A DNA stretch of 64,000 nucleotides from contig NC_091245.1 of NCBI RefSeq assembly GCF_042477335.2, positions 229,895,501 through 229,959,500 on the forward strand. The letters are read 5' to 3'. The translations under genes were made by a program, and so were the position numbers. The notes beneath the pieces are model-generated. The model ran no database searches. It saw nothing but the letters and a program-made list of their open reading frames with translations, and had not been told where the DNA came from. Shown piece after piece: positions 1 through 10,782 of the stretch (within the stretch, counting starts at the first letter, position 1; every line of letters begins with the position of its first letter). The stretch is from Ovis canadensis (taxonomy: Eukaryota; Chordata; Mammalia; Artiodactyla; Bovidae).

Positions 1-479
1 GTAGAGAAATTATTGAATAATCTATGGTATACTTACTTCACTGAAAATGATGTAACACTAAAATGGTGGTTCTGAAAGATATATAGTAATATGGTAAAGA
101 TACATAATACATGGATGTGATAATAGATGAAAAAAGCAAATTACCCAATTATCAAAAAAGATGTTTTGAATATGTATACATATGGAAGAAAAAGACTGGA
201 AGAAAATGTCACAAAATGCTAATAGAGAGTGGGATTTTCCTATTTTCCAAACTTCCTATTTCTGATTAAAAGAAAAAAAAACTTAAAAAGTTTGAATATT
301 CATTCTCTACTAACTGTTCTTAGACCCGGAGTGCAGCAGTGGGGAAATCATTTGAGAATGTAAAGTAGGCTTTAGTAGAGAATTACACAGAGGTGCACTA
401 TAGAATTATCACCAAACAACTGTCAATAGGAGCTTGATTATATACAAAAGATCATGGTAAATGCTTCCACAATTTTAGG

Positions 480-615
480 TGGTTGTGTGGCTAGGAGTCT
501 CAGATCTCTTAAGTGAGGATAATAATGGTACTATCCCATAGAGTTAATGTAAGGATGAAATGAGATAATACATATAGATGCTTGAAACACAACCTGGTCG
601 ACAGTGAGTGCACAC
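480..615 (+). repeat. MIR SINE fragment
   Basis: It resembles the MIR core and tail: a run of 'gaggataataatggtac' type, then 'aggatgaaatgagataatac', then a decayed 'cagtgagtgcacac' end. Highly diverged. The surrounding 1-1450 shows no gene. Confidence 0.6.
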
Positions 616-973
616 TACGTCTGCTGTTTTGGATTTTGGTTTCTGGGTTTTTTCCCTAAGATTATAAAAATTTGGTTACAATGCCCCCATGTGTCTGTGC
701 TTTGCTATATTTCTGGTCATTAAAAAGATTTCATATTACTTGAGATCAGTGCATTTGAAATGACAGTTCTAGGTCCATGCACTGTCTACTCATATTTTAC
801 ATAGACTCTGAAGATTAAACAGCTTTTTTGAAAATAATATTTTATCTCCTGACTCTGAAAGTGACTCATAGTCACTATAGAAAATTTGGAAAATACTAGA
901 ACTGTAAGGAATTATAGCCATCTATAATGTAACTGCTCAAATATTTTGATGAGTTTTATAGGTTCTGTATAAA

Positions 974-1012
974 TATGTATATATGTGTGTATGTGTGTGT
1001 GTGTATATATAT
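974..1012 (+). repeat. TA/TG simple repeat
   Basis: Alternating pyrimidine-purine tract of mixed TATA and GTGT units. It is a likely polymorphic microsatellite and could adopt Z-DNA. Confidence 0.8.
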
Positions 1013-1451
1013 GCTTCCTTTTTTACATAGGGTTAAATTTTAAAATAAATGTAAAATGTATCTTTTACCTTTTTTTGGTGAAAAAAGAACCATCCAAAAT
1101 TTATTTCCCAATAGACAGACAGCATCAGCAGGTTAAAACCTACAGGGGTTTTACATTCACAAGACATTATTAGCTTAACAAGTGAGAATGCCTCTGGCGT
1201 AATTTCTGTGACAATATCCGCTTCACAGTGTAAACAGTACTCTTATTGTATTCACTTACTATTCCAGAAGGAAAGGCACAGCTCGGCAAAACAGAAAACA
1301 TTTTTGGGGTGCAATCACAGAGAGACAGACTTGAGAGCATTCACCATCCACTCTTCTTCATACAGGAGCCAATGACTTCTCCACCCAGAAGTGTCTTTCT
1401 CCTTCCTTGTTAAATCCTCAAGAGTTGCGCTTCATCGTCTGCTTAATATCA

Positions 1452-1582
1452 CGTACGTGCTCAGTCACTCAGTTGTGGCCGATTCTTTGTGACCCCATGA
1501 ACTATAGTTCGCCAGGCTCCTCAGTCTGTGAAATTTTCCAGGCAAGAATACTGAAGTGGGTTGCCATTTCCTTCTCCAGGAA
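1452..1582 (-). mobile_element. Bov-A / Bov-tA SINE, truncated
   Basis: The plus strand reads the antisense SINE order: 'tcactcagttg', 'gaccccatgaac', 'ccaggcaagaatactgaagtg', 'gttgccatttccttctcc'. The tRNA-like part is missing. Confidence 0.9.
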
Positions 1583-2103
1583 TATTACATATATAAAAGG
1601 GAGATTAAAGAAAAAAAGAATCACAATGACATCTTGAACTTCCAGCTGCTCCCACCAATACATCAACTCCTAGGTTTACCACAGGGCCTGGGAACACTTC
1701 AGCAGTCATCAAATGGGGAAACAGACACTATAGTTGCAAAAATAACACATGAATGAGGTAGATGAATTAAACGTTAGCATCCAGGACTTGCCTATTCCAA
1801 CGTGGTAGCCTTCATGCAATACTCAGAAAAAGAAAACTTCATAATTACTTGGCATGTCAGTCAAGGAAATTTTGGTACAAATTAGCATAAGAAGTTATTA
1901 GTATATAATAAGAAAACACGCCCTTCCATGAGCTTGTTTCTTCAAGAATGGGAACACAGATCTTGAACGGAGTAGAAACTGGTGAACTAAATTTTGCCAC
2001 CTGAGATTCCCTGCTCAGGTGCTCTCCCTGTCTGGTTTTAGGAAGAAGAAAGCGTCTGGAAGGCATAAGGAAGACCTTGGCATGCTGGGGGGTTCCAGCG
2101 CTG
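1583..2103. other. intergenic, nothing recognised
   Basis: Unique-looking sequence between two SINEs. No open frame here is supported by any family match. Confidence 0.6.
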
Positions 2104-2316
2104 TGTGTGTCTGCTCAGTCGTGTCCAACTCTTTCTGACCCTGTGAACTGTAGCCCACAAGGCTCCTCTGTCCACAGAATTTTCAGGCAAGAATACTGGA
2201 GTGGGAGGCCATTTCCTCTTCCAGAGAATCTTCCTGACCCAGAGATCGAACCTGCGTCTCTTGCTCCTCCTGCTTTGGCAGGCGAATTCTTTACCACTGT
2301 GCCACCTGTGCAGCCA
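2104..2316 (-). mobile_element. Bov-tA SINE
   Basis: Nearly full-length antisense copy: 'gctcagtcgtgtccaac' through 'ccaggcaagaatactgg'-type core to the tRNA-derived 'ttctttaccactgtgccacc' end. Frames through it are SINE translations. Confidence 0.93.
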
Positions 2317-3237
2317 AGCAGCAACACACACACTGACTAAGGACTAAAATCCGTCCACTTGAGGGCACTCTACTTCACGTTCCACGGTTGAAAAAAAATT
2401 TGGAATTTTTAAACTTTGGTTTGAAAAAAAAGTACACTCATAAGACAAAAGAAAAATGGGTACAGAGTTAGGAGAATGCAGAACAGGTCCCTAAATAAAG
2501 GATAGATCTTGTCCATTTACCCACATACAGTCACAGCAGAAGCAAGTATACAGTTCCCCCATCTCACCTCCCAAACAGGGGAAACAATTGTTTTCTCCAC
2601 AGTGGTCCAGTACATTACAACTTGAAATAGGTGACAGTCTGGAAACAGTTACTCTAGGTTGTACAAAGGTGTTATGTATATAGTTTGTTGCAAGTAACAA
2701 AACTTTCTCTGCAAGATCTGCTTCTTCCCTCCAACCCCCCAAAAATACTAGTCTGTATTTGTTTTAGTATGATTTTTTTTGTTGGTTTTTTTCCTCTCTG
2801 TTTGTTTTTGTAAAGCAGCATAGCAACTTTGTAGTTGTAGGATATGCCTAAGGTTGTGATCACAACTGTAAGCATTATTTGAACATCAGGAAGAAAACTG
2901 GAGGATGGGGGGGGGGGTCTTTAAAAAAAAAAGACAAAAAAGGTACAGTTCTAGAGAAATCACTGTCTGCACTGTTCCTTCGATGTGTGTTCTCCTGTTG
3001 CCTAGCTGATGTCAATCTTGTTTTTCTCCAGGAAGTGAAGGTCTTTTACTTTAAAACAAGAACAGACAGGTAACTATGTAGATAATGGTGGTTCTCCCAT
3101 GGTAAACAGAGGATTGTGTCTCATTGTAAGCAGTCTCTCATGTTTCCCGCTAATGGGCAGCTACCATAGGTACACTGAACTACAGTGGAAAGATGCCTTA
3201 AAAATGTTTTGCAGTGAAAGAAAATAAAATGCAATTT
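2317..3237. other. intergenic with an 11-G run
   Basis: No recognised repeat or gene. A run of eleven G residues lies at 2907-2917, followed after TCTTT by an A-rich stretch at 2922-2941. Confidence 0.6.
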
Positions 3238-3352
3238 TGAAGGGAATGGCAACCAACTCCGCTATTCTTGCCTGGAGAATTCCATGAACGGGGATCCTGG
3301 CGACAAGTCCATGGGGTCACAAAGAGTCAGATACAACTGACTAACACTTATA
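3238..3352 (+). mobile_element. Bov-A SINE monomer
   Basis: Sense Bov-A body: 'gaatggcaaccaactcc', 'tattcttgcctggagaat', then 'ggggtcacaaagagtcag' and 'acaactgac'. Confidence 0.88.
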
Positions 3353-3414
3353 AATAACTTGAGGAGGAATGGGTAAGAATCACATTATTATGCTAAGGAG
3401 CTTCCCTCTTCTTT

Positions 3415-3562
3415 TTTTAACTAATTTTTAATTTTTTTGCCTGTGCCTGGCAGCATGCGGAATCTTAGTTCTCTGACCATGGATTGAACCCACTCCCCCT
3501 GCATTAGAAGTCGGATGGAGGTAAGGGGAGTTTAACAGCTGCAGCACCAGGGAAGTCCCTCT
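3415..3562 (-). mobile_element. CHR-type tRNA-Glu SINE
   Basis: Antisense CHR features: 'cagcatgcggaatcttag', 'ctgaccatggattgaaccc', 'ctgcattagaag', ending in 'caccagggaagtccc'. Confidence 0.85.
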
Positions 3563-3757
3563 TCTTCTTTAATGTAATAATGAGTTGGCAGCAAATCTGT
3601 ATTTTAAAATTATTTCTTCTCTGTGTATAAAATGTGGCATTTTGTGTAAGAAACAGGAGAAAATAAGAATGCAATTGTATCTATTTGATTATCCTGATAA
3701 TGAAAAAGCAAAGGAAGGCTAAAAAAGAAACTAATGAAAATAGTGAAAGACAGGGAA

Positions 3758-3826
3758 GGTATCGAGCTGCAGTTCATGATATTGCAAAGAGTCAGACATG
3801 ATGTAGCAACTGAACAGCAACAATGA
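3758..3826 (+). mobile_element. BovB/Bov-A 3' tail fragment
   Basis: Short diverged match to the end of BovB: 'ctgcagttcatg', 'gcaaagagtcagacatga', 'agcaactgaacagcaac'. Only the 3' tail remains. Confidence 0.65.
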
Positions 3827-4108
3827 AAATACTTACAGGTTATGGCCAAGTGGAAAAGGTTAAAATGTGAGCCAGACTTCTCTGTATATACATTTTCATA
3901 TAACTGTCATTTTCGAGGCATGTAAATATTCTATGAATTTGAAAATTGAGATTAATATTAACCCAAAAGATAAAGTAGTGTCAAAACTTAAAATTGAATA
4001 CAAATAGCAAAAATCAACCTAAAACCAGTATCATGTTTATGACATAGGCAGAGAAAAAAAAAGTAACTTTTGAACAAAGCACTCTGAATAAAAGCAGAAA
4101 GAACTAAA

Positions 4109-4177
4109 AAGTCTTGAACTTTCCTGAGTGGGTTTATTAGAGATGGCAGTTTGGTATAGTGATTCTGAAAGTATTTT
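4109..4177 (+). repeat. left arm of 69-bp direct duplication
   Basis: This 69-base block recurs at 4402-4470 with two mismatches (4155 T versus A; the G at 4171 versus T). The pair brackets the SINE at 4178-4401. This is far longer than an ordinary SINE target duplication. Confidence 0.9.
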
Positions 4178-4401
4178 CCTGTGTGTATGCATGCTAAATT
4201 GCTTCAGTCTTGTCCGATTCTTTGCAACCCAGTGGACAGTAGTCCGCCAGGCTTCTCTGTCTATGGGATTCTCCAGGCAAGAATACTGGAGCAGGTTGCC
4301 ATTTCCTTCTCTAGGGAATTTTCCCAACCCAGGGATCGAACCCACGTCTCTTGTGTCTCCTGCATTGGCAGGCAGATTCTTTACCACTAGTGCCACCTGG
4401 G
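4178..4401 (-). mobile_element. Bov-tA SINE inside a direct duplication
   Basis: Near full-length antisense Bov-tA, from 'gcatgctaaattgcttcag' to 'ctttaccactagtgccacc'. It exactly fills the space between two 69-base direct repeats. Confidence 0.92.
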
Positions 4402-4470
4402 AAGTCTTGAACTTTCCTGAGTGGGTTTATTAGAGATGGCAGTTTGGAATAGTGATTCTGAAATTATTTT
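4402..4470 (+). repeat. right arm of 69-bp direct duplication
   Basis: Second copy of 4109-4177, 67 of 69 bases identical. It starts at AAGTC, which also overlaps the 'gggaagtc' end typical of an antisense ruminant SINE, so the junction has microhomology. Confidence 0.9.
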
Positions 4471-4620
4471 GTTGTATTGTAGCATAGGGCAAATGAGTAA
4501 CTGTGCTACTGCTTTTTAGAACCAGAGTTATTTGTAGAAGAGGGATGTGAATAGAAATGAAGAAGGTAAGGAAAAATCCTATGATGTGCATTCAATCTGG
4601 AGGTGTCAGTATTATATGTA

Positions 4621-4676
4621 TGCTGCTGCTGCTGCTGCTAAGTCGCTTCAGTCGTGTCCGACTCTGTGCGACCCCA
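4621..4676 (-). mobile_element. BOV-A2 SINE end fragment
   Basis: A GCT repeat followed by 'aagtcgcttcagtcgtgtcc' and 'gactctgtgcgacccca', then an abrupt end. Only the 3' tail of an antisense BOV-A2 survives. Confidence 0.88.
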
Positions 4677-5029
4677 TATATTTCCTTGCTTTTTCTATTG
4701 AATGGGCCCATAAGCAGTGACATCCAGGAACAGTGAACACAGCTAGCAACACTATTCAGTTTCTAAGTACCATTCTGCAATGGAAGGAACCAGTAAATTA
4801 ACCATTTCCTGGGAGAAATGGTTAATTCCAGGTCTGAGGCAGCTGAATTGGGAAAGTATAAGATGACTCAGTGTCCTCCCAAGAAAGGAATTACTCAAAG
4901 ACAAACAGGGATGTCAACAGAACACAGAGGCTGCTTCAAAGAGCTTCTCCTGGGTGAGTTCAGGACAGTTTGAACATTAAAAAGAATTGTACAGAAATGG
5001 ATTATAGCAGTCTCAGTAACAACACAAAT
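4677..5029. other. intergenic, nothing recognised
   Basis: No family match. It contains a short local inverted repeat around 'ccatttcctgggagaaatgg' (4802-4821), an 8-base stem with a 4-base loop. Confidence 0.5.
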
Positions 5030-5320
5030 TCCAGGAACTTCCTTCACATACACCTGCACCCCACTTACCCCAGGTATTCTGACTAGTAGGTCTGGGGTCA
5101 AATTTGAGAATTTACATTTGGTGGCAGGGGTTGGGAAGCCTATCATTCTGCATATAGGATCTTAGTTCCCTGACCAGGGATCAAACCCTTACCCCCTGCA
5201 TTGGAAGTGCAGAGTCTTTACCTGTGGATTGCCAGGGAAGTCTTGAAAACTTCCTAATACTTTCCTAGCAGTTTGCAGGTGTTGCTGTAGATTATGGACC
5301 TCAGTTTGAGTAGCACTGGA
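5030..5320. mobile_element. MER5-like hAT-Charlie relic split by a CHR SINE
   Basis: 'ccaggtattctgactagtag', 'gtctggggtc', 'gagaatttacatttgg' on the left and 'ggtgttgctgtagattatgg', 'gtttgagtagcactgg' on the right match MER5-class sequence. The two parts are separated by the SINE at 5147-5243. Confidence 0.6.
5147..5243 (-). mobile_element. CHR-type SINE
   Basis: Antisense CHR: 'aggatcttagttccctgacc', 'agggatcaaaccc', 'ccctgcattggaagtgcag', 'gccagggaagtc'. Confidence 0.88.
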
Positions 5321-5772
5321 TTATAAAAGTTTGAATTTGAAAATATCTGTGAGTCTATAACAAAAGAGTAGGGAGAGAGGAGATTGCTTTCTTATGGAGA
5401 AGGGGATTTAAAAAAAAACCAGCTCTTTTTTACAGAAGTATGCCAGCTGATAAATATAAAAGGAAAAACAGGTTTAGCAAATCACAATTTTGCAGTTCCT
5501 AGTGTAATAACTGACTCAGGAAAGGCTTGTCAATGGATGATAAAACCATTAAGAGAAAGGCTTTAGGGGAACAGAATGTTCATAGTCTCAAAATATCATA
5601 CTTATTATATTAAATTACTTATTAAGGACAGAGGGAAAAGTTATATTTTTTACCAGGGAGAAATCTAGTGGGCACTATCATAAAGGAAGTGACCAAATAT
5701 AGCATCATCAGTAACAGTGTGACACTGTGTGCCTACTACTGGATTTAGTGGGAACTACAACAGCATCTATGG
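5321..5772. other. intergenic, nothing recognised
   Basis: AT-rich sequence without a recognised repeat or a supported gene. Confidence 0.55.
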
Positions 5773-6575
5773 AATGTTGTTCAGTTGCTAAGTTACATCC
5801 AACTCTTTGGAGCCCATGGACTGTATAGCATGCCAGGCTCCTCTGTCCTCCACTATCTTCCGGAGTTTGCTAAAATTCATGTCTATTGAGTCGGTGATGC
5901 TATCTAATCATATCATCCTCTGCTGCCTCCATCTCCTTGGCCTTCAATCTTTCCCATCTTCAGGGTCTTTCCAATTGAGTCAGCTATTTGTGTCAGATAG
6001 CCAAAGTATTAGCGCTTCAGCTTCAGCATCAGTTCTTCCAGTGAGTATTCAGGGTTGATTTCCTTTAGGATTGACTGGTTTGATCTCCTTGCAGTCCAGG
6101 GGAATTTTAAGAGTCTTCTCCAGCACTACAATTTGAAATCATCATTCTCTGGCACTCAGCTTTCTCTAGGGTCCAACATTCACATCTGTACATGACTACT
6201 GGAGAAACCATAGCTTTGACTGTTCAGACCTTTGTCAGCAAGTGATGTCTCTGCTTTTCAGTGGGCAGTCGAGGTTTGTCATAGCTTTCCAGGAGCAAGT
6301 GTCTTCTAATTTCATGGCTGCAATCACTGTCCACAGTGATCTTGGAGCCCAAGAAATATAATCTATCACTGCTTCCAGTTTTTCCCCTTCTATTTGCCAT
6401 AAAGTAATGGGTCTGGATGCCATGATCTGTTTTGTTGTTGTTGTTGTTGAGTTTTAAGCTAGCTTTTTCACTCTCCTCTTTCACCCTCATCAAGAGGCTT
6501 TTTAGTTCCTGTTCACTTTCTGCCATTAGAGTGGTATCAGCTGCATATCTGAGGTTGCTGACATTTAATCTTGTC
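5773..6575 (-). mobile_element. BovB LINE, 5'-truncated
   Basis: Antisense BovB 3' region, from the Bov-A-like tail ('gttgttcagttgctaag') through the reverse-transcriptase C-terminal part. It ends where the minus strand encodes NLRYAADTTLMAES, a decayed form of the RT motif YADDTTLMAES. The frame is broken. A GTT run at 6433-6449 interrupts it. Confidence 0.92.
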
Positions 6576-6579
6576 AAAA

Positions 6580-6937
6580 ATGTTTACTTGAATTTAGTCA
6601 TGAAGAAACAATCAAATAAACCCAGACTGTGGGACATTCTTTAAATTATCTGGATTGGGCTCTTCAAAAATTTCTAGGTCATGAAGAAATAGGAAAAGAT
6701 AGGGGAAATATTCTAAATTGAAAGTGACAACCAAGTGATACAGATCTTAGATTTTTAAAATTCTATAAATAAGATCTGTTTGAGGAAATTTAACTATGGA
6801 CTATTAGATGATATTTAATTAGTGTTTAAAAGTCTATGTATAATGTACTATGGTTACATAAGAGAATATCCATTTTAAGGAATCAGATGATAAAGTATTT
6901 AGGCGTGAGGTGTCAAGATGTCTGCAATTGTATGTAT
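6580..6937 (+). mobile_element. L1ME-type 3' UTR relic
   Basis: It resembles old L1 3' UTR: 'ctatggactattagatgat', 'tatggttacataagagaat', 'aaagtatttaggcgtgagg', 'tgtctgcaattgt'. Interrupted or bounded by the Bov-A at 6938. Confidence 0.6.
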
Positions 6938-7052
6938 GTATAAATGGCAACCCATTCCAGTATTCTTGTCTGGAAAATCCCATGGACAGAGGAGCCTGGT
7001 AGGCTACAGTCTACAGGGCCGCAAAGAGTCGGACACGACTGAGCAACTTCAC
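6938..7052 (+). mobile_element. Bov-A SINE monomer
   Basis: Sense Bov-A: 'aatggcaacccattccag', 'tattcttgtctgg', 'gaggagcctggtaggctac', 'gcaaagagtcggacacgac'. Confidence 0.92.
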
Positions 7053-7419
7053 TTATGGGAGTGTAGAAAGAAAGAGCACAAATATGGCAAAATTGTTATA
7101 ATTATTAAAGTGAAACGTATACCTGTGTTAATTTTACTTTCAAGTTTTCTGAAGGTTTGAAGTTTTAAAAAATAAAACATCAAGGAAAAATTAAATCCCT
7201 TTCCCTTTCTGTTTTGGGGTGGTTCAAACAGGGCTCCTAAAATGGGTAGGGGGACAGGGAAGAGGGGATTTGTGTGGAAAAAAAGACAGAGAAAAGGAGT
7301 GTTTTGGAGCACATGAGAGGATCAAGAAGTATGATCCTCCTGTATCAGGTAGTGAACAGCCAGGCTATAACAACCTCCAAATCTCCAACACAATGAAGGT
7401 TTGTTTCTTGTTTAAGTCA
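7053..7419. other. intergenic, nothing recognised
   Basis: AT-rich then purine-rich. The overlapping short frames on both strands have no family support. Confidence 0.55.
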
Positions 7420-7545
7420 CTGTTCTAGGTAAGAAAACAGGCTCACAAAGGTGAAGCAACCTGCTTAAGAGCCAGCAAGAGACAAACTGGAATTCCCACC
7501 CAGATGTCACTCCAAAGCCTATCTATTGGTTTCAGTGCAGCACTC
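7420..7545 (-). mobile_element. MIR SINE, antisense
   Basis: The pattern 'aagaaaacaggctcac', 'gaagcaacctgcttaagag', 'gccagcaagagac' and 'ggaattcccacccagatg' matches antisense MIR. Confidence 0.65.
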
Positions 7546-7679
7546 TGCCCCCGAGGTTAGTGAAACTGGCCTAGGTCCACCTCTGCCATTCTATTCACTC
7601 TCCAGCATGCTCGCACTGGATCCATATTCCGTCCCTTAGAGGCAGCCTCAGGCCCTGACAAGACCTCCCTTGAGGATTC

Positions 7680-8200
7680 AGACCATTCATTCATTCCTTC
7701 CACAAGTATCTTTTGAAATACCTTTTACGTCCTAAGCACTATTCTAGGATACAACAGGGAACAAAGTCCCTGCTTCCATGAACTTGCCTTCTAGGGAGGG
7801 AAAGGAACAATAATTGAGTAAATGAGTAAATGATACAACTAGAGTAAAGGCTATGAGAAATGGTAAACATGCTGAGAGGTAGAAACTGGAGGGATGAAGA
7901 GCTTCATTCAGATAAGGATTCAGGGAATGCCTCTGCACATCGGTTGGGCCTGAGGAAAGTGTATTCTCAGCTCAGGAAATAGCGAGTTTAGGGGTCCTCA
8001 GACTGTAAGAAATTAGCAGCAAAAGAGCAACATTAAGGCAACTGTGACTGGAGAGGGACAGGGATAGGAGAGAAGCAGAAGGCAGGCCCAGGTAGAGTAA
8101 GAAGTGGACAGAAGCATTAAGACAGGGCAGTGATGTGATCTGATTTTCATCTTCAGACCTCTCCTGCAGAATTCCATATGGATAATGCAGCCATCTGGGT
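7680..8200 (+). repeat. ancient dispersed repeat, family not assigned
   Basis: It begins like other copies in this window and in mammals generally: 'ttcattcattcc', 'aagcactattctagg', 'acaacagggaacaaagtcc', 'catgaacttgccttctagg'. It continues with 'gcagtgatgtgatctgatt'. Similar material lies at 17870-18250 and 26900-27520. Confidence 0.55.
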
Positions 8201-8689
8201 GAGAATTGACGGTGGCCTGAGGGAGTGATGGGAACAGGAAAGTGGCCAGAAGAGATGCATATTGAAGAAAAAGCTGACAGAATTTGCCATAGATGTGGAA
8301 TATGAGATGGAAAGGAAGATGCCTTCTACGTTTTGAGCCTAAGACATACTCTGATACATAGTCCCATAGGTTTATAGAAACAGAAATTTAATGGTAAAAA
8401 TTGTACGTGCCACATTGTTGCTCAATTCATTGTGTAATACTTACATGTGGTTTTCTTTTTGAAATCTAGGAAACAGGAGGACTAGGTTTAGTAAGTGCTT
8501 AATCATTTCTTATTTCTTTAAAGTGGTATTGATAGCATTTGTTATGCTGCCCCATAAGACTTTGTGAGAACAAAATGAGGTAATGTTTGTGAGTATACTA
8601 CCCATATGGTTATCATCTAATAATCAACTTTTGTATTTGTGTGATATTGTCAAAGCAAAATGTGCTTTCTTAGCTAATTTTCTAATGTG
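8201..8689. other. intergenic, nothing recognised
   Basis: No gene or named repeat. The left edge may still belong to the old repeat before it. Confidence 0.5.
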
Positions 8690-8709
8690 CTTTCTAATCT
8701 GCTAATAGG

Positions 8710-9730
8710 TAATACTATACTAAAAATCTGTGGAAAATTCTGAAAGAGATGGGAATACCAGACCACTTGACCTGCCTCTTGAGAAACCTGTATGCAGGTC
8801 AAGAAGCAACAGTTAGAACTAGACATGGAACAACAGACTGGTTCCGAATAGGAAAAGGAGTACCTCAAGGCTGAATATTATCACCTTGCTTATTTAACTT
8901 ATATGCAAGGTACATCATGAGAAAGGCTGGGCTGGAAGAAACACAAGCTGGAATCAAGATTGCCGGGAGAAATATCAATAACCTCAGATATGCAGATGAC
9001 ACCACCCTTATGGCAGAAAGCAAAGAAGAACTAAAGAGCCTCTTGATGAAAGTGAAAGAGGAGAGTGGAAAAGTTGACTTAAAATTCAACACTCAGAAAA
9101 CTAAGATCATAGCATCCAGTCCCATCATTTCATGGCAAATAGATGGGGAAACAGTGGAAACAGTGGCTGGCTTTATTTTTTTGGGCTCCAAAATCACTGC
9201 AGATGGTGACTGCAGCCATGAAATTAAAAGACACTCCTTGGAAGAAAAGCTACAACCAACCTAGACAGCATATTAAAAAGCAGAGACATTCCTTTGCCAA
9301 CAAAAGGTCCATCTAGTCAAGGCTATGGTTTTTCCAGTAGTCATGTATGGATGTGAGAGTTGGACTATAAAGAAAGCTGAGTGCTGAAGAACTGATGCTT
9401 TTGAACTGTGGTGTTGGAGAAGACTCTTGAGAGTCCCTTGGACTGCAAGGAGATCCAACCAGTCCATCCTAAAGGAGATCAGTCCTGGGTGCTCATTGGA
9501 AGGACTGATGTTGAAGCTGAAACTCCAGTACTTTGGCCACATGATGCAAAGAGCTGACTCATTTGAAAAGACCCTGATACTGGGAAATATTGAGGGAAGG
9601 AGGAGAAAGGGACGACAGAGAATGAGATGACTGGATGGCATGACCGACTCAATGGACCTAAGTTTGAGTATACTCCAGGAGTTGGTGATGGACAGGGAAG
9701 CCTGGCGTGCTGCAGTTCATGGCTGAACTG
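8710..9730 (+). mobile_element. BovB LINE, 5'-truncated, broken RT
   Basis: Sense BovB from 'ctgtggaaaattctgaaag' to the tail 'ggctgaactgaa'. The reverse-transcriptase catalytic region YADDTTLMAES is in frame at 8917-9264. Stops and small indels, for example near 8872, 9262 and 9388, break the protein. It is not an active element. Confidence 0.95.
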
Positions 9731-9771
9731 AACCCCCCATTCTCTGCCTCTCATAACCGTAAGTCTTATCT

Positions 9772-9890
9772 CTCTTTTTTTTAATGAGTTTTGTTTTTAG
9801 GTTTCACATGTAAATAAGGTCATATAGTGTTTATCTTTCTCTGTCTGACTTATTTCACTTAACCTAGTATCTTAAGGTTCTAGGAAGGAT
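9772..9890 (-). mobile_element. L1 3' UTR fragment, antisense
   Basis: 'aggtttcacatgtaaataag', 'gtcatatagtgtttatc', 'tctgtctgacttatttcac' match the antisense L1 3' UTR. Confidence 0.7.
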
Positions 9891-10159
9891 TTTTTTTTTT
9901 AAATCAAAGAAGGACAATGGTAAGGGGTAATGCATTTTTTAAAAATATGCATATTTCCCATATTAATATTTTGTGAAACTTAGAAAGAACTCTACTATGA
10001 AGGATTTCATATTGCCATCCCCCTAAGATCTTCCTGAAATCAGAAACTCTCTTGCCACAGTCTTTCAGCATGTTTCTTACATCTCTGTTACTGTGCTTCA
10101 TTCATTCTACCTAGCTTGTTTTTGCAAAGAAACTTCTTAATATAAAAGCAATGTATATT

Positions 10160-10770
10160 GGCTTGGATTCCCCCCCCTCCTCCACTTTATTGAAGTGTAA
10201 TTGACAGATAAAATTGTAATAGATTTTATATGTATAATAATAAAGTACACAGTATGATAATTTGATATCATATACATTGTGAAAGGATTTCCACAGTCAA
10301 GTTAATTAACACATCCTCCTTTACCTCGCATAGTTACTTTTTTGTGGTGATTGTGGGAATATTTAAGAGTTATTCTCAGCAAATTTCAAGTATATAATAC
10401 AATTTTGTTAATCACAGTCACCATGCTGTACATTAGATCCTCAGAATTTGCTCATCTTGTAATTTTAAGTTTGTACTCTTTCACTAACCTCCCCCATCAG
10501 CCCACTACCACCATCACTACCCCTTGGCAACCACCAATCTACTTTCCATTTCAATGAGTTTAGCTTTTTTAGATTCCACATATAAGTAAGATCGTACAGT
10601 ACTTGTGTTTTTCTGTCTAACTTGTTTCTCTTAGCATAATTCCAAACTACAGGTTCATCCATGTTATCACAGATGTCAGGATTTCTTTCTTTTCATGGCT
10701 GAATAATATTCCCTGTATATATACACCATATTTTCTTTATCCATTCATTTATTGATAGGCGTTTATATTG
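10160..10770 (-). mobile_element. L1 3' UTR, first part (interrupted)
   Basis: Antisense old L1: 'tattgaagtgtaattgac', 'cccttggcaaccaccaatc', 'agattccacatataagtaag', 'tggctgaataatattcc', 'gcgtttatattg'. It breaks off at a BovB insertion and resumes at 12073 in register with the L1 consensus. Confidence 0.85.
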
Positions 10771-10782
10771 TTTCCATGTCTT
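10771..10782 (+). repeat. BovB target-site duplication, left
   Basis: TTTCCATGTCTT, repeated exactly at 12061-12072. Confidence 0.9.

Larger units (their letters stand above)
1..1451. other. intergenic, no gene seen
   Basis: AT-rich sequence holding only the MIR fragment and the TA/TG tract listed separately. The 62-residue frame at 985-1173 begins inside the microsatellite and is not credible as a gene. Confidence 0.7.
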
